Assembly: GCA_947168665.1 (NCBI GenBank)
Contig: CAMVMX010000016.1
Location: 1 to 64,000, forward strand
Reading direction: 5' to 3'
Length of the DNA stretch: 64,000 bases
Source of the DNA: an uncultured Bacteroidales bacterium
Lineage (GTDB): Bacteria; Bacteroidota; Bacteroidia; Bacteroidales; P3
The notes below the pieces were generated by a model. That model was not told the DNA's origin and ran no database searches. It worked only from the letters and a program-made list of their open reading frames with translations. A program made the translations under genes and the position numbers. Numbering within the stretch: the stretch's first letter is position 1; each line of letters starts with the position of its first letter. This document shows, piece by piece, positions 32,748 to 44,100 of this stretch.

Positions 32748-35700
32748 CCGTCCGTTCACACCGCTGACGCTGATGGTGGTGGCGTTGCTGGTGGGGTTGG
32801 GGAAGATGGTGCAGGAGGCTGTGGTGACATCGCTGATGCCCACACCGCCGGTGGTGCGGAAGTTGGTGGACACGAATGCGCTGACATTGCCATCGCCGCA
32901 GTCGGTGCGGACCTTGACGGTGTAGTTGGTGCCTTCGGTCAGGCCGGTGAGGTCATAGAACGGTTCGGCACAGCGTTGGTCAACCACGTCGTTGCCCTGC
33001 GGGTCGGTGACGACGACCTGCCAGCTGTCGGTCTCGGGAGCGGGAGTCCAGGCGACGTGAGCCGTGTGGTCGGTGATGTCGGTGACGGTGAGGTTGGTGA
33101 CGGGCTGGCAGTCCTCGGAGGGACGCTGGCCGGTGGTGGCGGTGGCCACGATGCTCCAGCCACTGTAGGTGTTGCGGTCGCAGATGGCGCGGACGTAGAT
33201 GTCGTAGGGGGTCTCGTACTCAAGGTTGTTGAGTGTGGCGGGGGCGGTGGCGGCGCTGGTGACGATGCCGCTGCCATGGTTGAAGCCGCTGGGACCGTAC
33301 TCAATCTCGAAGCTGAGGTTGCCGGTGCCGGAAGTCCAGTTGACGGTGATGGAGTTGTCGGCCGCCGTGGCGCTGACGCCGGTGGGCACGCCGCAGGGCA
33401 CTCCGCCGGACTGGGTGGTGGCGGTGGCCGAAGCCCAGTTCTCAGAGGTCCAGTCGGTGCCGCAGACGGCGCGGATGTAGAACTGGTAGTCGGTCTCGTC
33501 CAGCAGGCCTGTGGCGACGTAGCTGTTGGTGGTGACGTTGACGGTGGTGCCGGTGCCCTGGTTGAAGCCGAGGAAGCCGTACTCGATAATCCAGCCCTGG
33601 GCCATCGGGTCGGCGGTCCAGTTGAGGGTGATGCTGTTGGCGGTCACGTTGCTGGTGGTGAAGTTGGTGACATCGGGACAGGTGGCGGTGGCAAAGGTGA
33701 CGGTGTCGCTCCAGTCGCCTATAATGTTATGAGCCGAGCCACAGAGCGGACGGATGGCAGCATTGTAAGTGAGACCAGCCGTGAATCCACCAATGGTGGC
33801 GGGACGGGTTGTGACGGTGTAGACGCTGTCAAAACCACCAGTGAACCACACGTGGATGTCCCAAGCGGTTTCGGTGCCGAAGGGAGTCCAGTCGAGGGTG
33901 GCGGTGGTGTTGGTGGCGGCAGTAGCGTGCAAACCGCTCGGAGGCAGACAAGGCAGACTGTCGGTGAGGACAACATCAGTAATCCATTCACTGTAGCCGA
34001 GGCTGTCGGCGCTGCAGTCCTGACGTACACGGAAGGTGTAGTAGGTGGCGGGCTGGAGGCCAGTGAAGGTGTACGTGTTGCCAGTCACTGCAATGTCAGT
34101 GGCAGGCCAGTTGGCAGCGGCACTCTCCTTGATGTTGACTTCGTAGTTGGCACCTGAGCCAGACCATGTGATGGTGGCACTCTCGTAGGTGTGCTGGATG
34201 GAGGTGATAACCGGCTTGCGGCAAGCTTCGCTTCCGCAGGAATAGAGGGTTATGTCACCCACAGTGCTGGATGCCGTACCACCCGACACAGTGTTGATAT
34301 TATATGCACTGCCATCGTTGTACACATAGCGCATCTTCTGCGAACCAGCACTATGTGCCTGGAAGGAGGAACCACTGGTCCATGAGCCATGCTGACGGTT
34401 GACAGCGAAGAGGACGTTGCTGTGACCATCCCATGTGAAGACCGTGTCGAAACCATGCAGTTGCGGAGTGGTGGAAGAGTAGTTGAAGTTGGCGTTGCCA
34501 ATCACCTGCACGAAGACGTGGCTGGAGTCGGGATGGATAAATCCGCTGCTGAGATCGCTCTCGGGGACGTTAGCCATGTAGACGGATATGTTGGTGAAGT
34601 ATGTGCCGGCCGAGGTGCTGGCAGGAACAAAACTGAAGGCGGAGATATCGCCATCGAGGCCAGCTATGTAGGCAGAGTCGATGATGGTCTGTACGTAGGA
34701 GTAGTTGTAGGTGCTATAGCCAATGGGCGAATAACTGGAGGTGGTGCTGGACATGGTGCTGTCGTAGTTCACAATGGTTTGTACGTCATCGCACATGTCC
34801 GTGGTGAACGACACGGGGAGGCTCCAACGGCCAGTGTCAGCTCCCGAGCAGATTGGACGGACATAGACATCGATGTTCGTCATGCTTGTGAGACCAGTGA
34901 GGGTGACGGGGTGAGAGGTAACGTTCATAATCGTACCAGTGCCGCAGTCGTGACCCTGAGGACCGTATTCAATCTGCCAGGATGCAGCAGAAGCTACGTC
35001 AACCCAGTCAATATCAGCTGTGGTACCAGTGATGTTGGAAGCAGCGATGCCTGTGGGCACAGGGCAAGTGTTCCGATAGAACTCGACATTGTCGATAGCG
35101 GCGGGAGGATTAGAACCAGTACTACCGTCGTTGGCCCACAGGAAGACCAAGTGGTAGGCACCGGGATTGGTGATGGTCACGTCGTCAGACCTACTCTGCC
35201 AGTTGGACTGGAGGTTCAATTTAGAACCGCCGTCGAGCGAAATCCAGCCGGCAGGAGTGGTACTCGTATAATTATAAGCCGCCGTGCTGCCATCAGGCAA
35301 TTGTCCCGCAGTGAATACTGCATCACTGGGAGCAAGCCAAGCACGGATATAGTCATAATTGGTCTCGCCATTAGCCAGCCACTTGTATGAGATACTGTAG
35401 CTGCCAGCAGCAAGGTTGAATGTGCGGTATGCGTAAACAAAGGTGACAGAACTATTGGTGTAGGAGTTGCTGGTACCATTGTCGTTGGAGATGTACATCG
35501 CATAGTTGTCGGCTGCGCCGTAGTGAACGGCTGTGCCCACATGCCACTGGTTGGCCTGACTGCCGTTGACAGGTTCCCATCCGGCTGCCATGGCCGAGTC
35601 GGCAAATGTGCAGATGTAGGGGAACGTAGTGACCGGTGCGGCACGGAGGGTGGTGAAGGTAAAGAAGGTGGTGTCGCTGGTCTCGGTGGCACTGCACTGG

Positions 35701-38700
35701 CTGACGAGATAGACATCATACTGCGTGTAGGGGGTGAGACCAGTGAGGCCTATGCTGTCGACAGTGCTGGTGACGGTGGTACCCGTACCGGGAGTGAAGC
35801 CATGGACACCGTATTCAATACTGTAGGTGGGAGCATTGCTGAATGTCCAAACAATGTTGGCAGCAACATGGGTCAGGAGGGAGGTGTGTACGCGCTGGGG
35901 AGCAATGCAGTTGGGAACACGGTCAACAACAAGGTTGTCGAGGTATTGGTTTGCAGTGGAGCCGCCGGCAGCGTTATAGGAGGCAATGGCAATCCGGTTG
36001 CCGCTGCCGGTGTAGCCGTTGAGGTAGGAAACTACGTTGAACTCATTGCCAATACCCAGGAAGGGAATGGTGTCAATGGGGTCAAACGATGCTTCGAAGT
36101 TGGAGTCGGCATTGTCAACCGCACCAATGATGAGACCATAGTTGGCGGGGTCGCCGTTCCACTCGTGGAAGCTGATGCGCAGCGAGTCGATAGGCACACC
36201 CATTTCGGGCAGAGCCGCGATACCAACGCCCTCGAAGAGGAAGCAGTACTGCTGCGAGGGAGCCTGGCTAACATTAGTGTTGTAGTTGATGTGGGGCTGA
36301 TTGCTGCCAGCGCCGGCGGGCAGTACCTTGGATACCCAGCAGTTGGGAACAATGTTGGTGGAAGCATCGCCGGGGTCGACTATGTTCTCAAAATTCTGAA
36401 CATAGGGGAGGGCGTTGTACACACCGCACTGAGTGGTGAAGCGCACATTCGACAGAGCCACAGAAGTGTCATTGCTGGCACCGCAAACGGCATAGACATA
36501 AGCCTCATAGGTGATGCCGCTGGCCAACCCGGTGAGGGTTGTGGTGGCGCCAGTGGTGTTGACGGTGGTACCAGTGCCGGGTGTGAAGCCGCGAGGACCA
36601 TACTCAACAATGTAGCCCGTGGCGAAAGTGACCGGAGCCCAGCTGACATCGGCCGAGGTGGAGCTCACATTGTTAGCAGCCAGTTCGGTGACACTCGGAC
36701 AGTCAGGAATCATTTCGATTACAATATTGTCGAGGAAGCTGTAGTTGTCGTTGAAGGCATCCCAGAAAGCCAAGTGTCCCGTAGTGTCGGAAATGCCGCT
36801 GAGCGGATAGGTAACATAGACGTAGGCAGTGGTGCTGTCCATGTTGGAGCGGATGAGGGTGTCAATGACGCGGATGCTGTTGATGGGAGCAGTGGGGTCG
36901 TCCATGATACCCATCAGGAGGCGTACACTGTCGCCACCCTGCACAAAGTTGAAGCGAACCTGCAACTGGTTGAGCGGGGCATCCATCTCAGGCAGGATGA
37001 TGTAAGCACCATTGTAGAGGAGCAGCAGTTTGTTGGGGTCGCCGGTGAGGTTGACCACAGTGGGGTTGGGATAGGTAGTGCCCAGATTGGTAGAACCAGT
37101 ATACCAGCAGCGGCGGCTGAACGTGCCGCTATAGGCCTCGAAGTCCTCGGTATAGGGCAGCGGTGAGCGTCCGCAGGAGGTGGAAGCACTCAGATAGGCT
37201 GCGCCATCGTTGGTCCCGGCACAGTCGGCCTGAACCTTGAATTCATACTCGCTGGAGGACGACAATCCGGTATAGGTGAAGTCGGTGGTAGTAGTGGAGC
37301 CAGCCAATGTGTAGACACTGTCGCCAGCCAGACGATAGTAGAGATCCCATGAAGTTTCGACATTGCCGGGAGCCCAAGCTACGGATACGCTGTTGGAAGT
37401 GACCTCTGTCACCATCGCAATGGGGGCAGGGCAGGTGGACTGCTGTGCACAGGACAGGAAGTCGAAAATCATATTGTTGCGGGAGGTGTTGACGGTGCCG
37501 CCCGTGGTGGTATAGGGGTCATAAGCTCCACCATCCTGATAGACATACACACTGTTGTGTCCCGGCGTGTGCGCATACCAGTAGTTGCCACTGGTATACG
37601 AACCCGTCATGTCGCGGAAGCAGACAAGCAGGTTTTCACTGCCGTTGTACATAAACGGCGAGTCGAGCTGGAATGTGACCCACTGGTTGGCAGTCAGAGT
37701 GAGCGGGGCACCGTCGTAGACGCGAACCATGTCGCTCGGATGGATAAAGCCCGAGAGCGAGGTCTGGTTGGTATGGGCCAGATAGATTTCGTATGTACGC
37801 TGCGAAGCCACTGCCTGAGGCATGACGGAAATGGCCGTCAACATGCCGCCGTGGCCAATTTCGGCAGCGGTGTACACCTGCTGGGTGAGACTGTAGTTAT
37901 AGAAGCTATAGCTGGGAAGATAGTTGCTGGTACCCGTGCCGTTGCCGATGGTGTCGGACTCTGAATTGGCAGTATCAATCTCGGCGCAGCCATAGGTGCT
38001 GGTTGTGAATTCAACCATTACGGGGTTGGCGTTGCCCTCGTCGCAGGTGGCTATGACGCGAGCCTCGTAAGCAGTGAGCGTGTCCAGACCTGTCAAGGCA
38101 CCATAATGCTCGGTGGTGGTGAGGCCTGTTGTCCAAATGCTGTCGCCAGCAACGCGGTACTCAATCTCAGCTCCGTTGTATGTGCCAAACAGACCCTCGT
38201 TCCAAGTCAAGAAGGCACTGGTGACACCCGGACGCACCGCCACATCCAGCACATCGGCGCACTGGGGAGGAGCCATACAGGCGGTGTGCAGCTCCAGTCC
38301 GGCGTAAGTACCCGACACATCTGAGGTGAAACGGATGGTGAATGCACCTGTGGTAGAGGTGAATGGACCGATGTTTACCAGCTGGCCCGACGAGGGGCTG
38401 TGGTCGTAGTACAATTGTGTGCCGCTGGTGCCGACACCATCGTAGATGTAAAGCCAATCGCAGCATCCCTCGGTGACAAGCGTACCCCAAAGCTGGAACA
38501 GCGAGTCGGGCGAAGCGGGATAGACAACCACCGTGGCATCACAATAGTTGGCATAGGAGCCATCGGGGCCACCGTTATCGTAAATGGTGTAGCCGCAACC
38601 TCTAATGGTGTCGGTGCCGGTAATGGGCATAATGAAACTCCAGCCCGTAGTGGCCGAAACGGGGCCAGCCCACAAGCTATACTCGCTGCCGCAATCGGTG

Positions 38701-40565
38701 CGGATATAGAAATCATAATCAACGCCAATCGGCAGGTCCGTGAACATGTAGGTGCTGTCGCCCCACACATCGACCAGACCATCCGTGGCGCTGTCGGGGT
38801 CAAAGCCACTGAGGCCATAGGCTATCTGGACACCACCCATCATGGCGGTGTCGTCCCACGAAAGATAGACCGTGTCGCCAAACACCGAGTCAACCGCCAG
38901 ATTGATGGGCGTGGGGCAAGAGGCCGGGGTGTAGGCAGAAATCGTGATGGCATGACTGCTGTCACCGGCACCGCACACCGCACGCAGACTGAACAGATAG
39001 GTGGTGTCAGGAGTAAGGCCGTAGATAGTATGAGTCGTGCTATAAGCATCCTCAATCTGATCGCCATAGGTAATCTCCCACTGCGTCTCGGAACCGCCGG
39101 CAGTCCACGACAGCGTCACTGAAGTAGGCTGCGCATCGCTGACCGTCAGACCGTAAGGGCTGGGGCATGAGAGACGGGAAATAGACACATTGTCGATGGC
39201 GGCCGGCGGCTGGTAGCCCACACTGGGGTCGTTACGCCACAGGAACACAATTTTATACGTGCCGGGAGCATTGACGACAAACGTACCCGACTGGGTGGTC
39301 CAGCTGGTGCTTTGGTTGAGACGATAGGAACCGTCGAGAGCGATACCACCGGCAGGCACTGCACTTGTGTTATCGAATCCGCAGTAAGAACCGGCTGTCA
39401 GCTCAGTGCTGGCCGGGACAAGTGCGGCACGGAGAAAGTCATACGAACTCTCGCCATCCGCTTTCCAGTCATAGCTGTAGTCATACTCGCCAGCCTCGGA
39501 CAGCGTGATGGCACGCACAGCAAACGTATAGGAGGTAGTGGTGGCTGTATAGGCATTGGTGACGCCGCTGTCGTTGGAGATATAAAGGCTGCGGCTGCCG
39601 CCATTGCTGGTGGCCGAGTCAACAACCCATTGGTTGGCCTGGCTGCCGTTAATCAAATCCCAGCCGTTGGGGCCGGCCTGCTCAAAGGTGCAAAGATAGG
39701 GCACCGTGGCGGGCAGACCGCTCAGCGTGGCCGCCTCGGTGGAGATAGCGGTGCTGTACTCACCGCAATCGGAGTAGACATAGATATAATAGCCCGTGGC
39801 AGTGTCAAGAAAGTTCAGCGTGGTGGCGGGGGTGCCCGTCACATTCTGGACAGTCCCGATACCCATACCCAGCAGAGAGTCGGCAATGGGCGTAGTGCTG
39901 TATTCAACCACCCATGAGGTAGCTGTTCCATTCTCGGTCCAGTGCAGAGCAATCCAGTCCACACCGGTGCTGTCCACCGTCAGGTTGGTGGGGGGAATAC
40001 AGTTGGGGATATAGTCCACCGTCAAGTCATCCATCATCAGCGTGTAGCTGCCGCTGGCGGTGACACGCAGGGCCAGGCGGCTGCCTGAACCCGTGTAATT
40101 GTTGAAAAACACCGTATAGGGGTAGTACGAACCGTGCCAGTTTCCGCCGCTGCCGGCAGTGAGCTGCACCGTGTCGACCGGCACAAAGGTGGAGTCTTCC
40201 ATCACACCGGCCTCAAGCACGAAGTTGACATTCATCACCGAAGCGTAGAACGTCATCATCAACTGGCTGATGTCGTCCATTTCGGGCAGAGCGGCAATCT
40301 CGGTCTGGCCGCTGCTGCTCTCAAACTCGAAATAGACACTGCCGTTGCGGGCATTGCTGGCATAGGCATAGGCCGCCGGGAAAGTAGACGCACTGCTACT
40401 GCCCGAAGCCACTTGCCACCAGCAAGCTGGCAGGTCCGTCGTCGCAAGACCCTCGAAGCCCGTCGAGTAGGGCACCGCAGTGTAACCACTGCACGGGGTC
40501 TGCGCGGTTGTCAACTGTGGCAATAGGCATATTGCCAACAGCAAGGGAATAATGAATTTTTTCAT
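32742..40565 (-). CDS. Giant T9SS adhesin-like protein with CUB-like domain (3' end broken by adapter)
   Basis: A 2,607-residue secreted protein as read; the real end is 32577. Signal peptide 1-21 (LTTAQ). It begins directly with a cleaved-adhesin/J domain (VPYSTGFEGL ... MMDDLTVDYIPNC), followed by alternating FN3 and J domains, about five J in all. A CUB-like domain lies at about 650-763 (YTIYDNGG ... CCDWLYIYDG). The unnamed module occurs at about 858-1041 and 1925-2111. Five FN3 domains end the protein before the interrupted sorting domain. The last about 375 residues match the neighbouring giant protein exactly. The domain order differs from that protein, so only the 3' part is a recent copy. 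Confidence 0.88.
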   Translation of the reverse strand: MKKFIIPLLLAICLLPQLTTAQTPCSGYTAVPYSTGFEGLATTDLPACWWQVASGSSSASTFPAAYAYASNARNGSVYFEFESSSGQTEIAALPEMDDISQLMMTFYASVMNVNFVLEAGVMEDSTFVPVDTVQLTAGSGGNWHGSYYPYTVFFNNYTGSGSRLALRVTASGSYTLMMDDLTVDYIPNCIPPTNLTVDSTGVDWIALHWTENGTATSWVVEYSTTPIADSLLGMGIGTVQNVTGTPATTLNFLDTATGYYIYVYSDCGEYSTAISTEAATLSGLPATVPYLCTFEQAGPNGWDLINGSQANQWVVDSATSNGGSRSLYISNDSGVTNAYTATTTSYTFAVRAITLSEAGEYDYSYDWKADGESSYDFLRAALVPASTELTAGSYCGFDNTSAVPAGGIALDGSYRLNQSTSWTTQSGTFVVNAPGTYKIVFLWRNDPSVGYQPPAAIDNVSISRLSCPSPYGLTVSDAQPTSVTLSWTAGGSETQWEITYGDQIEDAYSTTHTIYGLTPDTTYLFSLRAVCGAGDSSHAITISAYTPASCPTPINLAVDSVFGDTVYLSWDDTAMMGGVQIAYGLSGFDPDSATDGLVDVWGDSTYMFTDLPIGVDYDFYIRTDCGSEYSLWAGPVSATTGWSFIMPITGTDTIRGCGYTIYDNGGPDGSYANYCDATVVVYPASPDSLFQLWGTLVTEGCCDWLYIYDGVGTSGTQLYYDHSPSSGQLVNIGPFTSTTGAFTIRFTSDVSGTYAGLELHTACMAPPQCADVLDVAVRPGVTSAFLTWNEGLFGTYNGAEIEYRVAGDSIWTTGLTTTEHYGALTGLDTLTAYEARVIATCDEGNANPVMVEFTTSTYGCAEIDTANSESDTIGNGTGTSNYLPSYSFYNYSLTQQVYTAAEIGHGGMLTAISVMPQAVASQRTYEIYLAHTNQTSLSGFIHPSDMVRVYDGAPLTLTANQWVTFQLDSPFMYNGSENLLVCFRDMTGSYTSGNYWYAHTPGHNSVYVYQDGGAYDPYTTTGGTVNTSRNNMIFDFLSCAQQSTCPAPIAMVTEVTSNSVSVAWAPGNVETSWDLYYRLAGDSVYTLAGSTTTTDFTYTGLSSSSEYEFKVQADCAGTNDGAAYLSASTSCGRSPLPYTEDFEAYSGTFSRRCWYTGSTNLGTTYPNPTVVNLTGDPNKLLLLYNGAYIILPEMDAPLNQLQVRFNFVQGGDSVRLLMGIMDDPTAPINSIRVIDTLIRSNMDSTTAYVYVTYPLSGISDTTGHLAFWDAFNDNYSFLDNIVIEMIPDCPSVTELAANNVSSTSADVSWAPVTFATGYIVEYGPRGFTPGTGTTVNTTGATTTLTGLASGITYEAYVYAVCGASNDTSVALSNVRFTTQCGVYNALPYVQNFENIVDPGDASTNIVPNCWVSKVLPAGAGSNQPHINYNTNVSQAPSQQYCFLFEGVGIAALPEMGVPIDSLRISFHEWNGDPANYGLIIGAVDNADSNFEASFDPIDTIPFLGIGNEFNVVSYLNGYTGSGNRIAIASYNAAGGSTANQYLDNLVVDRVPNCIAPQRVHTSLLTHVAANIVWTFSNAPTYSIEYGVHGFTPGTGTTVTSTVDSIGLTGLTPYTQYDVYLVSQCSATETSDTTFFTFTTLRAAPVTTFPYICTFADSAMAAGWEPVNGSQANQWHVGTAVHYGAADNYAMYISNDNGTSNSYTNSSVTFVYAYRTFNLAAGSYSISYKWLANGETNYDYIRAWLAPSDAVFTAGQLPDGSTAAYNYTSTTPAGWISLDGGSKLNLQSNWQSRSDDVTITNPGAYHLVFLWANDGSTGSNPPAAIDNVEFYRNTCPVPTGIAASNITGTTADIDWVDVASAASWQIEYGPQGHDCGTGTIMNVTSHPVTLTGLTSMTNIDVYVRPICSGADTGRWSLPVSFTTDMCDDVQTIVNYDSTMSSTTSSYSPIGYSTYNYSYVQTIIDSAYIAGLDGDISAFSFVPASTSAGTYFTNISVYMANVPESDLSSGFIHPDSSHVFVQVIGNANFNYSSTTPQLHGFDTVFTWDGHSNVLFAVNRQHGSWTSGSSFQAHSAGSQKMRYVYNDGSAYNINTVSGGTASSTVGDITLYSCGSEACRKPVITSIQHTYESATITWSGSGANYEVNIKESAAANWPATDIAVTGNTYTFTGLQPATYYTFRVRQDCSADSLGYSEWITDVVLTDSLPCLPPSGLHATAATNTTATLDWTPFGTETAWDIHVWFTGGFDSVYTVTTRPATIGGFTAGLTYNAAIRPLCGSAHNIIGDWSDTVTFATATCPDVTNFTTSNVTANSITLNWTADPMAQGWIIEYGFLGFNQGTGTTVNVTTNSYVATGLLDETDYQFYIRAVCGTDWTSENWASATATTQSGGVPCGVPTGVSATAADNSITVNWTSGTGNLSFEIEYGPSGFNHGSGIVTSAATAPATLNNLEYETPYDIYVRAICDRNTYSGWSIVATATTGQRPSEDCQPVTNLTVTDITDHTAHVAWTPAPETDSWQVVVTDPQGNDVVDQRCAEPFYDLTGLTEGTNYTVKVRTDCGDGNVSAFVSTNFRTTGGVGISDVTTASCTIFPNPTSNATTISVSGVNGRV

Positions 40566-41096
40566 GTTTAGAAGTATTGATTAATAAAAAAATAGTCTGA
40601 ATTTTGCCGGCGAGGCTATGCCTCAACCTGCCGCATGCTGCCGAAAGGCTTTTTTATGGCATCCGCTGTGTTTAAGACAATCTGCAGAAGCCTCACGGAA
40701 CTCCTTACCGAGGGGCAAAACCAAGTTAGGTGCAGCGACACCACAAAAAATAACACAGTCCATAAAAAAAACAAATGCATCATATACAGCACATTGAAGC
40801 AATTATTAAACAATGACAGCATTACAAAATATTAGTGCAAATTAAATATTTTTTTTTGACTTGGACAAGCAGGAATTCTTAAAGTAACATTTTTTAACAG
40901 CATCATAACCCTTGTTTCGCGGCCGAGGGCCTTGCGGCGGCGCGGGGGCAGCGGCTCGCGGGCCTGTCCCCGCGCCGCCGCAGCTTCGCCCGACCGACGG
41001 CATCTCCGCTCCCGCCAGAGACTATTTTCCGCCACCTACGAAGTAGAAATATGGTAGAAGCGCCTCCAATGTGCTGCGGAACGAGCGGAGGAAGAA
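40566..41096. repeat. Intergenic region with long GC-rich inverted repeat at 40934-40981
   Basis: No gene is recognised between the second and third giant genes. GCGGCGGCGCGGGG at 40934-40947 is perfectly complementary to 40968-40981, with a 20-nt loop. The left part (40566-40900) is AT-rich and should hold the promoter of the gene starting at 40565, but I find no exact TAnnTTTG box. Confidence 0.5.
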
Positions 41097-41131
41097 CCAA
41101 GCCAGACTGCCGCAGGGGCAGTCTGGCTTGG
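41097..41131 (-). terminator. Stem-loop after the third giant adhesin
   Basis: A perfect 15-bp stem CCAAGCCAGACTGCC (41097-41111 with 41117-41131) and a 5-nt loop, 62 nt beyond the stop codon. On the minus strand it is followed by TTCTTCC, a weak U-tract. Confidence 0.65.
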
Positions 41132-41193
41132 GCTTGGGTATTAAGAGCAGGCGGCGGGAGTCCGTCCTCTATTGCTCAATGTCCGTGGGTTGG

Positions 41194-44100
41194 TCAGCGC
41201 ACTATGAGTTTCTTGATAGCGTTGAGGTTGTCGGCAGTGACGCGCACGAAGTAGGCTCCGGCACTGAGTCGGGAGGCCGGGAGCTGCGCACGGGTGGTGC
41301 CGGCGGGCAGGGTGAGGGCGAAGTGGGTGCGGCCGGTGTGGTCGATGACCTGCACTTGGATGTTGCCCGTGGTGGCGGGAAGGGTGAGTGTGACATCGGC
41401 CGAGGTGGGGTTGGGAGCCAGGTGGATGGGGCTTTGGCCGCCGTCGGGGCCGTCGATGGCGCTGTAGGGTGTCGTGATGATGATGGAGTTGGACCAGTGC
41501 TCGCTATAGAAGTTGTCGTCGCAGATGGCACGGACGAGGATTTCGTATTCGGTCTCGCCGATGAGGGTGTTGAGGGTGTAGGGGTGCGAGTCGGCGATGA
41601 CGGAGAATCCGGAACCCTGATCGAATCCGGGGGTGCCGTACTGGATTTCCCACTGGGTGGCGCGGCCGCCTTCAACCCAGTCGAGGACTACGCTGTTGCC
41701 CTGCAGGTCGGAGTAGGTGAGGTCGGTGGCGTCGGGGCAGAAGTCGGTGGTGAAGGTGATGGTGTCGGACCACTCGCTGGGGTCGTCGATGTCCTGGCAG
41801 GAGGCTTGGACGGCGGCGTAGTAGGTCATGTTGGCGTCGAGGCCGGTGACGACTTTGCGGGCGACATAGGTGTTGACGTATTTGTCAAAGTAGCTGTTGA
41901 AGACGTGGACGCGGTAGCTGAGGTTGTTGGATTCGGGCTGCCAACGGAGGTCGACTCTGTTGTTGGTGACGGAGGACACCTCGAGGCCGGAGGGCGTGAG
42001 GCAGGGGATGTCGCCGGAGTTGAAGGAGCCGACTTGCCAGTTGGAGATGCCTGTGCTGTCGCAGACTTGGCGCACTTGGTAGACGTATTCGGTGTAGGGG
42101 ATGACGTTGTGGATGACGTAGAAGGTGTCGGTGGTGACGATGTTGGTGGTTATCCAGCTGGCGGTGGATGCTAAGCGGTAGCCTAAGATGTAGGAGCTGC
42201 CGGTGTTGCGCCAGCGGATGGTGACGGTCTCGGGACGGATGAGGGGGGCGCGGAGGACGGGCTGCATGCAGGAAGTGGGAGGACAGTATTCGAAGGCCAC
42301 GTTGGCACGGTAGGCGTAAGCGTTTTTCGAACCGGTGAAGGACATGAGGCTGGCGTAGCTGGTGGCGTCGGGATTATAGGAGTCGTGGTAGAAGCTGAGG
42401 GATGAGGCGGCGGTGGTGCTGGTGACGTTGAAGGAGTAGGCGGCTGCGCCGTTGTACTGCCCGCTGTTGTCGTCGATGGCAATGACGATGTTGCTGACGC
42501 CGTCGTACTCGAAGGGATAGTCGAGGACGAAGCGGTTCCAGCCTTGTGTGCAGTTAAGCGAGCCGGTGTAGACGAGCTGGAGATCCCTGGGGTTGACGAT
42601 GGAATCCGCCACGGGGAAGGAGGTGCGGGCGGTGTGGCCCATGTAGATGGTGCAGTTGGTCTTGCTGGTCATCGGGCTGGCACTGGCATAGCTGAAGCTG
42701 ATGGCGGTGATGGAGCCGGCGCCTTCGAGTTCGCTGGCAGGGATAATTTGCTGGCTGTAGGAGTATCTGTAGTAGTTGTTGACGGGCACCTGGTAGGAGG
42801 AGATAGTGGATGTGAGGTCGCCAATGGTGTCGAAGAAGGTTTCGTTGCAATGCTTGGTGGTGAAGGATTGGCCGACGGAGAGGGCTGAGCTGTCAGTCGA
42901 GCTGCAGATGCGGCGGAGGTAGACGTTGTAGGTGGTGTTGGGGGTGAGGTCGGTGAGGCGGATGTGGTTGGTGTTGAGTCGTTCTTCGGCAATGGGCACT
43001 CCGGTGTTGGTGCGGCACATGAAGTAGTATTGGGCATCCTCCGGGCCGTACCATGCCACTTCGGCGGTGGTCATGGTGAGGTGGGTGGTGTGGACGTCAA
43101 TCGGCATGGGGCACTGGACGTAGTCAATACGGATGTTGTCGACCGCAGCAGGGCCACCGGTGAAGGGGGTGCTGGCAGTGGACTGGTTGAACCAGAAGAA
43201 GGCCAGACGGTGGGTGCCGGAGAGGGTGTCGAGGACGACGGAGTAGGTGTTCCAGTTGGGGCTGACACGGACTGTGACAAGGGGTGTGAGGTCGTTGACA
43301 TTGCCCCACGGCGTGGTGATGTTGGCATCGGAGGCCCGGACTGGGACGTCGGGGTCGACGAGGAAGACCATGAGGGCATCGTAGCCCGCCGAGGGAGTGC
43401 CGCCGGCACGGGCACGGAAGGAGAGGGTGAAGGTGGAGTCGCGCGGGCCGAAGTCTATGTCGCGGTAGGCAGTGACGTTGACGATGCGGTTGAGGTCGGT
43501 GCCGTAGGTGCTGCCCGAGTCGGCCGAGATGAACATGGAGTAGTGGTTATTGTGGTTGTAGCCGGTGTTGCCGTCGCCAGCCATGGTGTCGCGATACCAG
43601 TTGATGGTGGTGTTGGAGTTGGTCTGCCAGTTCTCCCACTCGGCCGCGGTCTCGAAGTCGTAGAAGTAGGGGACGGCGGCGGGAATCTGCCGGGTGCTGA
43701 AACGGCCGATGGTGCTGGACCACGCCGAGGTGTCGCCAGGGGCGCAGATGGTGCGGATGTAGTAGTCGTAGCTGGTGGAGGGGGTGAGGCCGTTGATGGT
43801 GAAGGGATTGGAGTTGGCTATCACCCGTGTGCCGGTGCCGAAGAGGAAGCCGTGGGGGCCATACTCTAACTGCCACTGGGTGGCGGTGCTGCGGGGGTTC
43901 CAGTCAAGGATGACGCTGTTATGGGTGGTATTGACAATGGCAAAGTGGTTGGGAGTTTGGCAGGAGGGGATAAGTTCGACAATGACGCTGTCGAGATAAT
44001 AGATATTGGAGGTGGCACCAGCCGGGGATACGGACAGGAAGGTGATGTATTGCCCGGCCCCTATTGCCTGCTCGAAGGAGGCTTCGTAGAATGCGGGCTC

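Larger units (their letters stand above)
32555..33707 (-). repeat. 1,153-nt exact repeat, copy 2
   Basis: Partner of 23963-25115, including the adapter. See that entry for content. Confidence 0.9.
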
